64,000 bases of DNA from Cephalotus follicularis (lineage: Eukaryota > Streptophyta > Magnoliopsida > Oxalidales > Cephalotaceae), in NCBI GenBank assembly GCA_001972305.1, contig BDDD01002674.1:186001-250000 (forward strand). Reading direction: 5' to 3'. Positions 45,020-54,944 of the stretch are shown piece by piece; position 1 is the first letter of the stretch; each line of letters opens with the position of its first letter. The notes under the pieces are model-generated. The model saw only the letters and a list, made by a program, of their open reading frames with translations. It made no database searches and was not told where the DNA came from. The position numbers and the translations under genes were made by a program.

Positions 45020-46340
45020 ATGTAAGAAATTCTCAATAAAATTTGAAGTTTTTCAAGTTCTATCCAAGATTTGTGTTCAACATTATAGTTCCAAGTTTGC
45101 AAGGGACCGGAGGTCCAATGTTCATGTCCTCAAACCTCTGAACAGCCGCCGATCAGCTCCCTCGGTCTTAAGATAAGCATCTCGGATGATGCCCCCAATG
45201 GGGCATCTCGGAATCTAAGTTTCCTAAGCCTTACGGAGGCTAACTCTCAAAAGGAAAACCAACACAAGCCGAGGTCTCAGACAGACCAGTGAAACAGACA
45301 TTGAAGAGCATCCAAGGATGCATACACCAAAGCCTCATTCTGAGGAGCACGTCCAAGCCTCCTTCCGAGAAGCATACAAAAGACTCCTTCAGAGGAGCAT
45401 ACAAAAGACTCCTTCCGAGGAGCATGCAAAAGACTCCTTCCGAGGAGCACCTATATTTATCAACAAAGACTCCTCCCGAGGAGCAGGCCTAAAAGACTTC
45501 CAAGGAAGCACTAAGACTCCTAAGGGAGCAAACACTGGTTGACAACACCATGGAAACTTGTCCAACCAGACCTAAAGTCGTGACTTGAAAGGCGAATCCA
45601 TGGGAACTTGCAACGATCAAGCTCGTCGGACTGAGCACTTTAATACAAGTGTCTCCAAGTGGACTGAAAACTCAGCCGACCTGTCCTAAGTACTCTTAGG
45701 TCAGACGATACTCTCCTCGGCAAACCCATAGGAACTTGTCCGAGCAGACCAAGAGCTCAACCTGTGAGTGCAAAAAGTTTTCTTATAATTACTTAAGCAT
45801 TTTTTAAAGGGTCCTACGAGGACTGCCAAAGCTTGAGTGACCTCATCCATGCAAGGTTAGTGATTTGGGTTAAGTTAAAAGTTCTAAGGAATTATCAGTA
45901 CACTGAAGCTCAAACACACGTGAAATCGATTAAGTCCGAGAATGCAAGGACTTGCCCTTCTTATTATTAGTTACTTAAACCTTTTTGGAGTTAGTTGCTC
46001 ACTTGTGCGAGAAGTCCGAGGTCACAACAAAGATAAAATTCCTAAGGGAATTGTCAATACATATATGCACTCAAAGCTCAAGCATACAAGGAATTAATTG
46101 AAGGCAAAGTCCGAGAAGGCAAAGCTCCTTTTACTTATATGTTTGTTAAATTACTTAAGTTTTTTTTGGAGTCAAGTGCTCACTTGAGTGAAAAGTTAGA
46201 GGTTATCATGAAGACAAAATTCCTAAGGGAATTATTATTAAAAGCAAGACCAGAGAATGAAGAAAGAAGTTCTTTTATTAATGATTCAAGAAGATTACAA
46301 GAAAGAAGATTGAAAACTATTACAAGGCTAAAGCAAAAAA
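45020..46340. repeat. Tat 3' non-coding region with two repeat types
   Basis: 45340-45500 contains four to five copies of a unit of about 25 bp (CCGAGGAGCATACAAAAGAC). 45779-46240 contains about 2.6 diverged copies of a unit of about 175 bp that share TTACTTAA, a TTTTTGGAGT..GTGCTCACTTG block and AAAATTCCTAAGGGAATT. No pol-type gene here. Short sense frames at 46139-46534 overlap the antisense gene and look accidental. Confidence 0.7.
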
Positions 46341-48815
46341 TTAAGTCTGAGGAGCATCATCATGCTCTGAAGGAGGATCTTCAAGAGGTGCAGGAGGAAA
46401 GAAGGCTTCAACAGAAGGCAGAGGAGGATCTCCAACACCAGCAAAAATGTCTTCTGGAGGAGGAGAAGAATGAAGAGCAGAGGAGTCCAATGAAGGCTCC
46501 GAGGTGGCAGCGGCAGGATCCTCGGCGAGAATGACCACTTCGGGAGAAGTAGGAGTTGGCATATCATCCACCAAGGCAGGCGAGGCTCCTTCCTCCAACC
46601 TCTGACGGACCTTCTCTTCAACTGCATCAATTCCCTCTGGGTAGAAGTCAAATGCATTGGCAGAGGGACAATACACCACTTCATCCAGTGAGAACTCGGG
46701 CTGCAGAGATGAGACCCAGTTCCTGCATGCATAGAAGCCCCGGCGAAAGTACTCGGCAGCCTCCAAGAACACTGCTTCATCGAACTCTTCCGAGATCTTG
46801 AACTCCTCCACGGAGGACCTTAGCAACTCCTTGAACTCCTCCGAGTTCTTGAAGTCGGCCACGACCTGGCTCCTTTCCCTTCTCAGCTGCTCCAGCTCTA
46901 ACCTCTGCTGCTCCATCTCCCTCCTCTGCTGCAGATTGAGTTTGACCACAAGATCATCGATTTTATCCTCGGCCCGCTTCAGCTTGGCCTCCAGCCCCTT
47001 CTTCTCGGCCTTCATATCCTCAAGGTCCTCAACCACTTGCTTCTTCTCCTCGGCCAAGGACTCCTGAACCTTAAGAACATCGTTCAGTTGAGCTTGGGCC
47101 GAGCGAGCAGTTTCCGCCAATGTGGCCATGCTCGACCTCAGCTCTCTATCCCTGGCCACTACTGCCGAGAAGTTGTCCACAAGCAGCTGAGTGTTGTTCA
47201 GAGACTGTCAGAGAAGCAAAAAAGTGTTAGAAATTATGAAGAACTAAAGTACAAGAGAAGACAAGGCAAATAAGGCAGAGATCATTTACCCTCAAGTGGC
47301 TCCTCAGACAATGGGTCACCAACTCCTCGTTGGACCATCTCTGCCTCGCCTCCATCTCCATGGGGAAGAAGACCAGCCGGCTAAGTGCCTGAGGGACTCC
47401 AGGACCATTCAGGTTTAAACGGTCGCACTCCATGCCCTCAAACTCGTTGAGCAGCTCTTCCACCCCCCGAGATGGAGGAATGATTATGGGATCCTGGGAG
47501 CTTGATCCGAGGGTAGCAACGTCCTCGACCTCCCGCACCTTCTCGGTGCCATCCACAGTCTTCCCCTTCCTGCTCTTTTTTGTCAGAGGAGCGTGCTGAG
47601 CAGGGGGGGCGCTGTCTGCAGCTCTTTTGCCGGTTTCCTTCCTCTTCTCAGCAACAGGCACCCTAGGAGGAGGAGGAGTATTGGTTTGTGGCCTTGACCC
47701 CTCGGCCACAAGAGCCATCCCCTTGGACTTCGGGGCAGTAGGTGCAGGGGCCTTCCTCTGGTCAGTGGCCTTCATTATGGCAGAGAAATCACGGCGAGGA
47801 GCCATAGCTGAAAGAAGACATGGAAGTCAGAGTCAGAGATCAAAGAATGCAGAGGTTAAAAAAAAAAAGCATTAACAGAAAGGACAGAAGGTGACAAAGG
47901 TGTTATACAAGTCTGTTCCGACATTGGGGGCCGAGGAATATCTGGCTCTCCCTCTCCCTCTGAAACGTCATCCTCGGATCCGTCCGAGGGGGATCCTTGT
48001 TCGAGGACCACACTCAGTCCTGCCTGGACCAGACGATCCTCAGTTATGGTGGAGTTCACATCATCTGGCTCAAGGGTCAGGAGCTTACTAAGACCTATCT
48101 TTTCAGCTGAGGTCAGGCAAGATTTTTTGTTCAGAGACTTGACGTCCAAGGAGGTGCACCAAGGAGAGGGGGTGAATCCCTCAAAGTCCTTTATTAAAAA
48201 ATATTTCCTCCTCCAGTTTTTTATGGATTGGGTAGGGTTGAGAAGGAGTTTTTTCACCCCAGAACGGGACTTGAAAAAATACTCGATCGTTTTAGGGGTG
48301 GCCGAGATGACGTGAAACTCTTTGAAGAGATTCACAGTTGCATCCACCTCGGACTCTATGCATTTGACAAGGAACCCTATCATGAAGCCCCAAGACTGAG
48401 GTTGAAGAAGTGAAGGATGAAGACTAAAGCTAAGAAGGACCGAGATGGCAAAGGAGGGGACAGGGACCCTCAGGCCATGGGAAAGAGCCCCTTCGAAGAC
48501 CACAAAGAGGCCTTCTCAGCTCTCGGTGACTGCCCGAGGATCTTTAGGAAGATTGAAAGTCAACCCACGAGGGAAGTTGTATTTCCTAGAGAGTCTTTTG
48601 ACCTCGGCTTGGCTGAGAGTGCTCAAACCAAAGACACAATCCTCAGGCAGAGGATTGGCCTCTGCAGTGGGTGCAACAGGGACACCCACAGCAGCCCCTA
48701 GACTGCCTTCAACCCCAAGTGGCCTTTCAGCGGTAGGAACCACCATGGCCAAAGGCTCAACGGACAGGGGAGAAGAAGAAGAAGAAGACCCAGTGGACAG
48801 TTCTTGACTAGCCAT
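46341..48815 (-). pseudogene. antisense accessory gene of Tat element, three exons, one stop
   Basis: Minus-strand exons: 48815-47909, 47807-47290 and 47204-46341. Introns 47808-47908 and 47205-47289 have GT donors (GTATAAC, GTAAATG) and good acceptors (TTTCTTTCAG read as CTTCTTTCAG, and CTTCTCTGACAG). All joins keep frame, giving a spliced length of 2289 bases (763 codons with stop). Exon 1 starts MASQELSTGSSS; its middle (GFMIGFLVKCIESEVDATVNLF...NWRRKYFLIKD) resembles the 'putative gypsy type transposon' (Transposase_28) domain. Exon 2 is basic (KKSRKGK), exon 3 is coiled-coil (LEEKKQVVEDLEDMKAEKK region) with an acidic proline-rich tail. A TGA at 48516-48518 breaks exon 1. Antisense ORFs are known in Tat elements; their role is unclear. 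Confidence 0.75.
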
Positions 48816-49018
48816 GAAATAAAAGATGAAGAAGAAGAAATCACAAAAGAAGAAAATGATCTGGGAAAGCACAGAGTTGGTAGAAACTTACCAAAGTTTT
48901 TGATTCGAAGATTTGGGAAAAAGGAACTGAAGACACTGCAGACTCAACAAAGCTCTCAAAAGCACTGTGAATTCTTAAGGTTGAAGAAGCGAAAGTTTTG
49001 TTATGCAAAGAACAAAGG

Positions 49019-49026
49019 CTTTTATA
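49019..49026 (-). promoter_or_regulatory. TATA box upstream of the antisense gene
   Basis: Minus-strand TATAAAAG about 205 bp upstream of ATG 48815, in the context GGTCTATAAAAGCC. It would let the antisense gene be transcribed independently of the LTRs. Confidence 0.55.
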
Positions 49027-49437
49027 GACCCCCTCCTCGGATCCTAGCCCTCCACCTCACAACAGATCTAACGGTTGGGAAACAGATCGTCACATCAGGC
49101 GCGAGAAATGAGGGGACAGGCGCGGGAAACGAAAAGTCAGAGGCGGGAGTTGTTCTGTGCACGCCACGTGTGAAGCTTACTCAATACGTAACTTAAAGGA
49201 TAATCATAACGGTTCACTACTCGAGGCCTGTTAATAAGATTGATGGCAGACCAAGGGACAATCTTTAGTCCTCGGTTCAGACAGACTAGGTTTTGTGTCA
49301 GAGAAACTACAAAGACAACACTCTCAGCCTCAGCCCATTTGAACAAGGAAGAGATACCAAGAAGTATTGCAGAGGAGTCTTGCCCGGGCCACGGCTCTCA
49401 ACTCTGATCCTCCTCCTCTGACCAAGGTCAGAGAACA

Positions 49438-49450
49438 AGGACTAGGGGGG
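49438..49450 (+). other. polypurine tract of Tat element
   Basis: AGGACTAGGGGGG, four bases before the 3' LTR. Confidence 0.6.
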
Positions 49451-49454
49451 CATA

Positions 49455-50358
49455 TGATGGGGGAAAAAATATGTTTATATTAAGAAGGACACGTGTCCAC
49501 AGCAGACATGACCAGCTGTCCATGAGGGATTAGAAGCTTATCAACAAGCCGTGCTGAGGAGCACACACATGGCAAAGAACGTCATTCTCGGACCTGGAGC
49601 CGAGGACTATTATTTTTCGAAGAGAACACACTAAGACATCAAGTCCGAGGACGATCCTCGGACTTAGAAGCAGAAGACCACATCCAAGGCGTAAAGGCCG
49701 AGGACTTCCTCGGCCCAAAGTAACTGTCAGACATAGGACAGGAGACATTCCCTTCATTACACAGAAGCTATCAAGCTTCTCCTCGGACACATTCAAACTA
49801 CTTTTCTCCTCGGACTAAAGAGGACCATGACCTCGGCAGCAATATCATAATCAGTTTCCTTCACAGCCCTGAAACGGGGGACCTCAACCTTATCTATGGG
49901 ATAAGGGGATTAACACCACCTGATTTCTCGGGATCTGCACTTATCCAAATACGGAGATAGTGTCATAACCAACTGCAAACAAAGGAAAGAAGCGAGATTA
50001 TAGGCGGAGATTAAGGGGAATGACCGAGATCCTCGGCATTTCCCTAGGGGATAACGATCACATCCGAATTACACGCTCAATCAGTTACCAAACACCACTA
50101 TAAATACAAGTTCAATAGACTGAACAAAGGTCAGTAATTTTTACATTCAAGAGATCCTTATTTCATCTGCACCTTGTCTAACTTGAGCGTCGGAGTGTCC
50201 CCGGGAGAACAACCTCCTGGACTTTCCACCATTTTTGTCACCTTGTGCAGGTGTCCGAGATCAAAGTCTTCCTCAAGGCATCAGTGATAAGCGTTTCTCT
50301 TAACAAATAAAAGTCCTCCACGTAGGATACTGTTGAGAGAAGGATTTCTGTATCAACA
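49455..50358 (+). repeat. 3' LTR of Tat element
   Basis: 904 bp, TGATGGGGG...GTATCAACA, followed by TSD aatac. Confidence 0.93.
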
Positions 50359-50558
50359 AATACAATAAAAGTAAAAATAAAAATAATGACATAAAACAAC
50401 AGAACAAATAAAAATAATATAATTAAATTAAAAAAAACGAATATTAGATAGTAACGATTTATTAAATGATAGTTCTATTTCTCGAATTAAGTACAGACTT
50501 GATTAATCGTGCAAACAACATAATATGTGGTCGGACAAAATCGGATGTCAACAGAGAT

Positions 50559-50574
50559 GTTTCGAAGCGTTAAA
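50559..50574 (-). repeat. family B 3' LTR, first 16 bases
   Basis: On the minus strand TTTAACGCTTCGAAAC, matching the start of the partner LTR (TGTAACGCCTTGAAAC). It is cut off from the rest of the LTR by element E. Confidence 0.6.
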
Positions 50575-51661
50575 TCCTCCCCTCCTTATAAAGAATCTGT
50601 CCTCAGATTCTCTGTCCAAATTTGGGAATGTACTCCCCTGAAGCACACAACTCTACCTATAGTCATGACCCTCACTATTAAGTCGATCATACAATCTCTA
50701 TTGTTCCCTCTAGTGCTGTAACCATGCGGGTGTGTAGATGATGAATGTACGTTGCATAAAGAAAGAAGATATACCTTCCCCAAACCGGAGAGCTAGAAGA
50801 TGCTTCCTCATGAATCATATTGTCCCAATAATACCCTTCAGGTAATGCATCCCTATCCTGAACTTGAAATTGGTCCATCCATCAAAAAGTGTACTAGTCA
50901 TCCATACTGGTGATGTGTGCTACTGGTGTTGGTGTTATGGCTGTTGTCTCTGTTATTGTACATGTCCCGTCTATTGCTATCCCCTAATATTTGCTCTACG
51001 TGGGTAATCCCTTACCATGTGACCCATATCTCTGCAACGCATACAGCTCTTCAAATACCAATAACAATTGTCAGAGGAATGGTTAGTCCTCTGGCAATGC
51101 ATACAGGGCATCGAAATAAACCAGTTCCCTGTATCACCAAGCCTATACTGTCTACTCTATTGATCTCTAGTTGACTTACTCTGGTTCGACTCTTCCGTCG
51201 GGAACTCCGTGATCATCCACTCGTAGGAACTCATTGTTGAAACTCTTGACCTTGAACTACCAGATTTAGTGATTCAGAAACGATAGGTGTCAAGTTGCTT
51301 GTTTATGCCATATGATGTCTAACATACTCTTCCATTGTCTCTGTCTCCTTTACCTTGTTCACCACCTTTGAGAACATATCTAACTGTAGTGGAACCATCC
51401 TCACTCTCTGTTCTGGACTCAACCCTAGAAGAAAATCCTTAGTCCAATTCACCTCCTCGTCTATCTCCATAAACATACTCACTAGAGCCCTTCTGTCCTT
51501 ATCCATGTCTACCTTGTATAAGAAGCCACCATTAATCAACGCACATATATCCAATCATTAGCATTGAAAAATTTATACACATAAGTCATGCATGTCCATT
51601 TAGTCATCTATAATCATCAATTAGACTTAACTAGTGGCCAACTTTTCTCTCTGATACAAAC
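50575..51661 (-). pseudogene. family B internal region: gypsy gag fragment with two zinc knuckles
   Basis: From the primer-site side (51661) leftward on the minus strand: gag-type sequence (51554-51303) with FLLGLSPEQRVRMVPLQLDMFSKVVNKVKETE, comparable to the end of gypsy gag domains. After stops there is a CX2CX4HX4C knuckle (CMHCQRTNHSSDNC, about 51103-51062) and a second with its last cysteine replaced (CMRCRDMGHMVRDY, about 51043-51002). Near the end is AATCTGAGGACAGATTC, then the polypurine tract. This is the same terminal signature as in family L, so B is probably also Tekay/Del-like. Protease, RT and integrase are absent, so a large internal deletion must have occurred. Confidence 0.65.
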
Positions 51662-52577
51662 TGTGACACCCCGAACCAGTAGGGAGTCCTGAGACATCAC
51701 TAATGTCCGATCAATTACTTAATCCATAAGTTAGATATTAGTTAAAGCCTACTCTTTACAACGAAAATCCATACAAACTTAAAACTTTAATAATATATGT
51801 GTGTGTCCATTCAAAACTTCTTAAACATTAATATAATACAGGCTAAGCGGCTATGCTTTAAGTGTGACCGTCGACGTTTAGACTCGTAAAACTTAGGGTT
51901 AACACTTTAACAAATTCAGATCTTTCTTTTAAACCAATTCAATACCAGTTCATTACTAGTGCTATTAGTCATTTCTATGTCATTAAAACCATTTTCAAGT
52001 CATTTAAACCATCCATTTAAATTTTAGGACAAAACCCCCCAATAACCACTATAAACCCTAACTATGAAAATAATTCAAATCAATTCATTTCAGCCCATGC
52101 AATTAATTCATATACGTACATATAAGTGTTACTCATAGCATACTTAGGTAGAGAAGTTTCTACCAAAGATTGGAGTTTATTCTTGGTCTCTAGGGTCAGA
52201 AATTGGAGAAAGAACTCAAGTTGGCTTGTGAAGCTCCAATCTTGTGTCAATCAAGTCCTCAATTGATATACAACCCTTCGCCTTCTATTCTATGTGTCAA
52301 ACAAACAATTTGGGTGAGTTTTGGCTAGAGAGAGAAAATGAGAATGAATAAAATGAAATGAAACAGAGTTTAGAGTTCTATTTATAGGTTTCTCACTAAA
52401 TCTACTCCTATGCACTATCAGTACAATAAACAGACATATAAACAATCCATATGAGTATTGGAAGCACTCCACTCCATCAATATCCATATGCACAATCATT
52501 TTCAATATATCAATGTACCATGAAGAAATGATGCAGTCTATGCTAAAATGACAAGGAGGATGTTTCAAGGCGTTACA
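51662..52577 (-). repeat. 5' LTR of family B
   Basis: 916 bp, plus-strand ends TGTGACACC and GCGTTACA. TATAAATA on the minus strand at 52379-52386. Shorter than the 3' LTR: about 1.5 kb is missing near 51841. Confidence 0.75.
51843..51890. repeat. word cluster 5 (remnant)
   Basis: CTAAGCGGCTATGCTTTAAG and GACCGTCGACGTTTAG, the counterpart of the right end of cluster 4 in the partner LTR. Confidence 0.7.
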
Positions 52578-52885
52578 TGACCTTTCTGCATTGTAGATCT
52601 CATGTTATTATTGTAACACCCCTATTTACTTTAACATTGATTGCATCATTTTTTATTTCAGTGCGGAAATTATACATATTGTTTGTGTATATTGCTATAG
52701 ATAGTATGAGGTATTTTCAATACCCATATGGTATCTTTATATGTATGTTTATGTTATTAGTAAAGTATGGGAGCAGTTTTATGGTTCAATAGAGAGTTAT
52801 AGAATCATATGGTAGACCAAGACACACCAGATCATACAAACTCTCTTTTTACTCTCATTTCTCATTCCTAGCACCTCAATCTCCC

Positions 52886-52927
<42 letters not shown>

Positions 52928-53362
52928 CCAGCTATCAATTCATCAAGAGATCCAAAGGGGAAGGGTTTACATGTTTAATTGCTGGATTCATCGAGATTGA
53001 AGCTCCATAGACTAAAGACTTGAGTCTTTTCTCAATCTCTTAACCTAGGATTTCAAGAACAAGCTTCAATTTTTTGTAGGAACTTCTGTACCTAAACATG
53101 CTTATAATTTACACATTTATGCACATATATGAACTGATTACATGTTATAAGTTGATTGGAATTGGATGAATTTGTTGTTTTACAGTTTCTCAGCTAAAAA
53201 TGGGGGTTATTGACATAGAATTTGAATGGAATATTTCTATGGACTAAAACTGGTTTAAATAACTTTAAAATGTTTGAAGGAACTTGTATTAAACTTTGTT
53301 TTATGGGATTTGAAGAAATGATCGATTTTAGAAAAGATTTAATCAAGAACCCTTATTCTACA

Positions 53363-53565
53363 ACTCTAAGCGTCGATGCCTTACCAGTGAGCTTCGCCAC
53401 TTAGAAATCATTTTAAATTGATCTGCCTTATAAACCTTCGATGCTTTGCCTATGTTGGCATATTCTAGATAAGCTACGATACTTAGCCTAGCCTAGAACG
53501 TCGCTGCTTAGCCAAATTGAAAATGGAATTAAGCTACTGCCTTCCATGGGCGTCGTAGCTTAAGG
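53363..53565. repeat. word cluster 6 in family C LTR
   Basis: CTAAGCGTCGATGCCTTA, AGCTTCGCCACTTAG, CTTCGATGCTTTG, AACGTCGCTGCTTAG and GGCGTCGTAGCTTAAG: degenerate copies of the same word family. Confidence 0.65.
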
Positions 53566-53861
53566 TCTACTGCACTTTTTAAATGTTTTTCAAGAATGTT
53601 TTCTAAATATTTTCTTCTGAGTCCTTTCTTAGGCCCGTGCAAGGTTTTAAAAAAGAGTTTAAACACGGTTTTAATCACGGATTGATCGTGGACCGATTCG
53701 CATAACAAATGATTATTTTTTAACGAAAATGAAAAAGTTTCCTACAATAACCTGGTAAGGGTAAGGGAATGTCTAATAGGAGTTCACCTTAGAGTTAACT
53801 TGTAACTTTTAGTCATGTATATTAGGCGTTGAACTGACCAATCCCTCTGCTAGAGTTACTC

Positions 53862-54510
53862 ATGGTACGTGACTAGTTGAGCTCTTATTGATCTCAGTGA
53901 TAGGCAACTAGTTCTAGTCAAGCTCCTAGTAATCTCAATGATAGGCGACTATATATATAAACCTTGAGCTTGTGCTGATTTTGGGAGGGCTTATACTATT
54001 GTATGTATAGGGTAAGATCCACGTGACTAGTTGAGATTCTATTGATCTCAACGACGGGCAACTTGGTCTAGTTGAGCTCCTATCGATCTCAACGGTAGGT
54101 AATTAGATGTCTAAACCTCGAGTTTGTGCCACCTTCAGTGTGTGTGTGTNNNNNNNNNNNNNNNNNNNNNNNNNNNNNNNNNNNNNNNNNNNNNNNNNNN
54201 NNNNNNNNNNNNNNNNNNNNNNNNNNNNNNNNNNNNNNNNNNNNNNNNNNNNNNNNNNNNNNNNNNNNNNNNNNNNNNNNNNNNNNNNNNNNNNNNNNNN
54301 NNNNNNNNNNNNNNNNNNNNNNNNNNNNNNNNNNNNNNNNNNNNNNNNNNNNNNNNNNNNNNNNNNNNNNNNNNNNNNNNNNNNNNNNNNNNNNTAATTA
54401 GTTGAGTTTCTATCGGTCTCAACGGTAGGCAACTAGTTTTAGTTATGCTCCTATCGATCTCAATGGTAGGCAACTAGATGATCTAAATCTCGAGCTTGTG
54501 CCACCTTCGA
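53862..54510. repeat. tandem repeat block around the N gap
   Basis: Units of about 40 bp (TAGTTGAGCTCCTATCGATC..CAACGGTAGGCAACTAG) are arranged in pairs followed by a CTCGAGCTTGTGCCACCTTC-type tail. About three higher-order copies are visible: before 53970, at 54024-54140 and at 54395-54510. The 245-N gap (54150-54394), preceded by (GT)n, falls inside the array. Confidence 0.8.
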
Positions 54511-54944
54511 AGGGGTTTAGACTTACGGACATTTATATAATTAGGTTAACCATTTATATATGTTGGTATAGGGCAATGGTATGTAACTGGTTGACCTTTG
54601 GATTGTCTGATAGATGTATGGATAGGAGTGTATAGTAGAAATGCATTGAGCGAGGTTTCAAGGAAGACATATTAATATCGATTTCATATTATGTATGGGC
54701 TTGTTGTGTAATACAATGAAGTGGTATGATACTTATGCATGTTATGCCAATGATTTGTATGGATGTTAAGAGTATTTTAATGGACTTACGCTCATGAGTA
54801 TTAATATATATAAAAGTTTAAAGTTTTTATGGTTTTTTCGCTGTATGAAATAGACTTAACTAGTATCCGATTTAAGGATTAAAAGACTGTATAGGATTGA
54901 GGTGACGTCATGGGTCTCCATTGGGTCCAAGGTGTTACAATTAT

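Larger units (their letters stand above)
35372..50358 (+). mobile_element. Ty3/gypsy Tat-lineage retrotransposon, nearly full length
   Basis: LTRs 35372-36273 and 49455-50358 (about 30 substitutions and two 1-bp indels between them by eye, about 3.4%) with perfect TSD aatac (35367-35371, 50359-50363). The 5' LTR begins TA instead of TG; the 3' LTR and the solo copy at 57061-58173 keep TGATGG. Domain order is gag, PR, RT, RNase H, archaeal-type RNase H, integrase, then a long region with an antisense gene before the 3' LTR. The extra RNase H before integrase and the antisense ORF are hallmarks of the Tat lineage. It lacks activity because of an LTR insertion at gag, frameshifts near 39945 and 42890, and stops at 40146 and 41202. 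Confidence 0.93.
33206..50553 (-). mobile_element. solo LTR (family E) in the B 3' LTR, split by the Tat element
   Basis: Ends TGTCGCAACGC (33206) and GGATGTCAACA (50553). Flanks gggat (33201-33205) and gagat (50554-50558) are a 5-bp TSD with one mismatch. Without E, the family B LTR reads through at this point just as its partner does at 52540-52577, which supports the boundaries. Excluding the Tat insertion and one copy of its TSD it is about 2.37 kb with no coding blocks, so it is most likely a solo LTR; orientation is uncertain. The 33900-35370 part is very AT-rich; short frames near 34640-34970 are not convincing genes. Confidence 0.65.
27616..52577 (-). mobile_element. old Ty3/gypsy remnant (family B), holding all nested elements to 52577
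   Basis: Same 5-bp TSD on both sides: tgacc at 27611-27615 and 52578-52582. The minus-strand 5' LTR is 51662-52577 (plus-strand ends TGTGACACCCC...GGCGTTACA). Next to it is GTTTGTATCAGAG, a one-base variant of the Met-tRNA primer site. A polypurine tract (AAGGAGGGGAGGA, minus strand, 50575-50587) precedes the 3' LTR, which is split: 50559-50574, then 33205 down to 32190, then 28997 down to 27616. Once the inserts at 28998-32184 and 33206-50553 are removed, the 3' LTR aligns with the 5' LTR across the junctions. The LTRs differ by about 15% where compared. The internal part is only about 1.09 kb, gag only. Confidence 0.78.
52612..54939 (+). mobile_element. solo LTR (family C), contains assembly gap
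   Basis: Starts TGTAACACCCCTATTTAC, ends TCCAAGGTGTTACA; perfect 5-bp TSD attat (52607-52611, 54940-54944). The first few hundred bases resemble family B read from its own 5' end (shared CAATACYCATATGG and TTTATATGTNTGTTTAT blocks), so C is a diverged relative in opposite orientation 34 bp away. A (TC)n run lies at about 52892-52922. No coding blocks; the 60-codon frame at 53222 is not convincing. Confidence 0.85.

Noticed and set aside
46139..46534. 131-codon plus-strand frame rich in K, E, Q, R
   Set aside because: Overlaps the last exon of the antisense gene; the charged composition comes from the complementary coding strand and purine-rich repeats.
54103..54473. Frames of about 90-112 codons made mostly of X
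   Set aside because: Artefact of the 245-base N gap.
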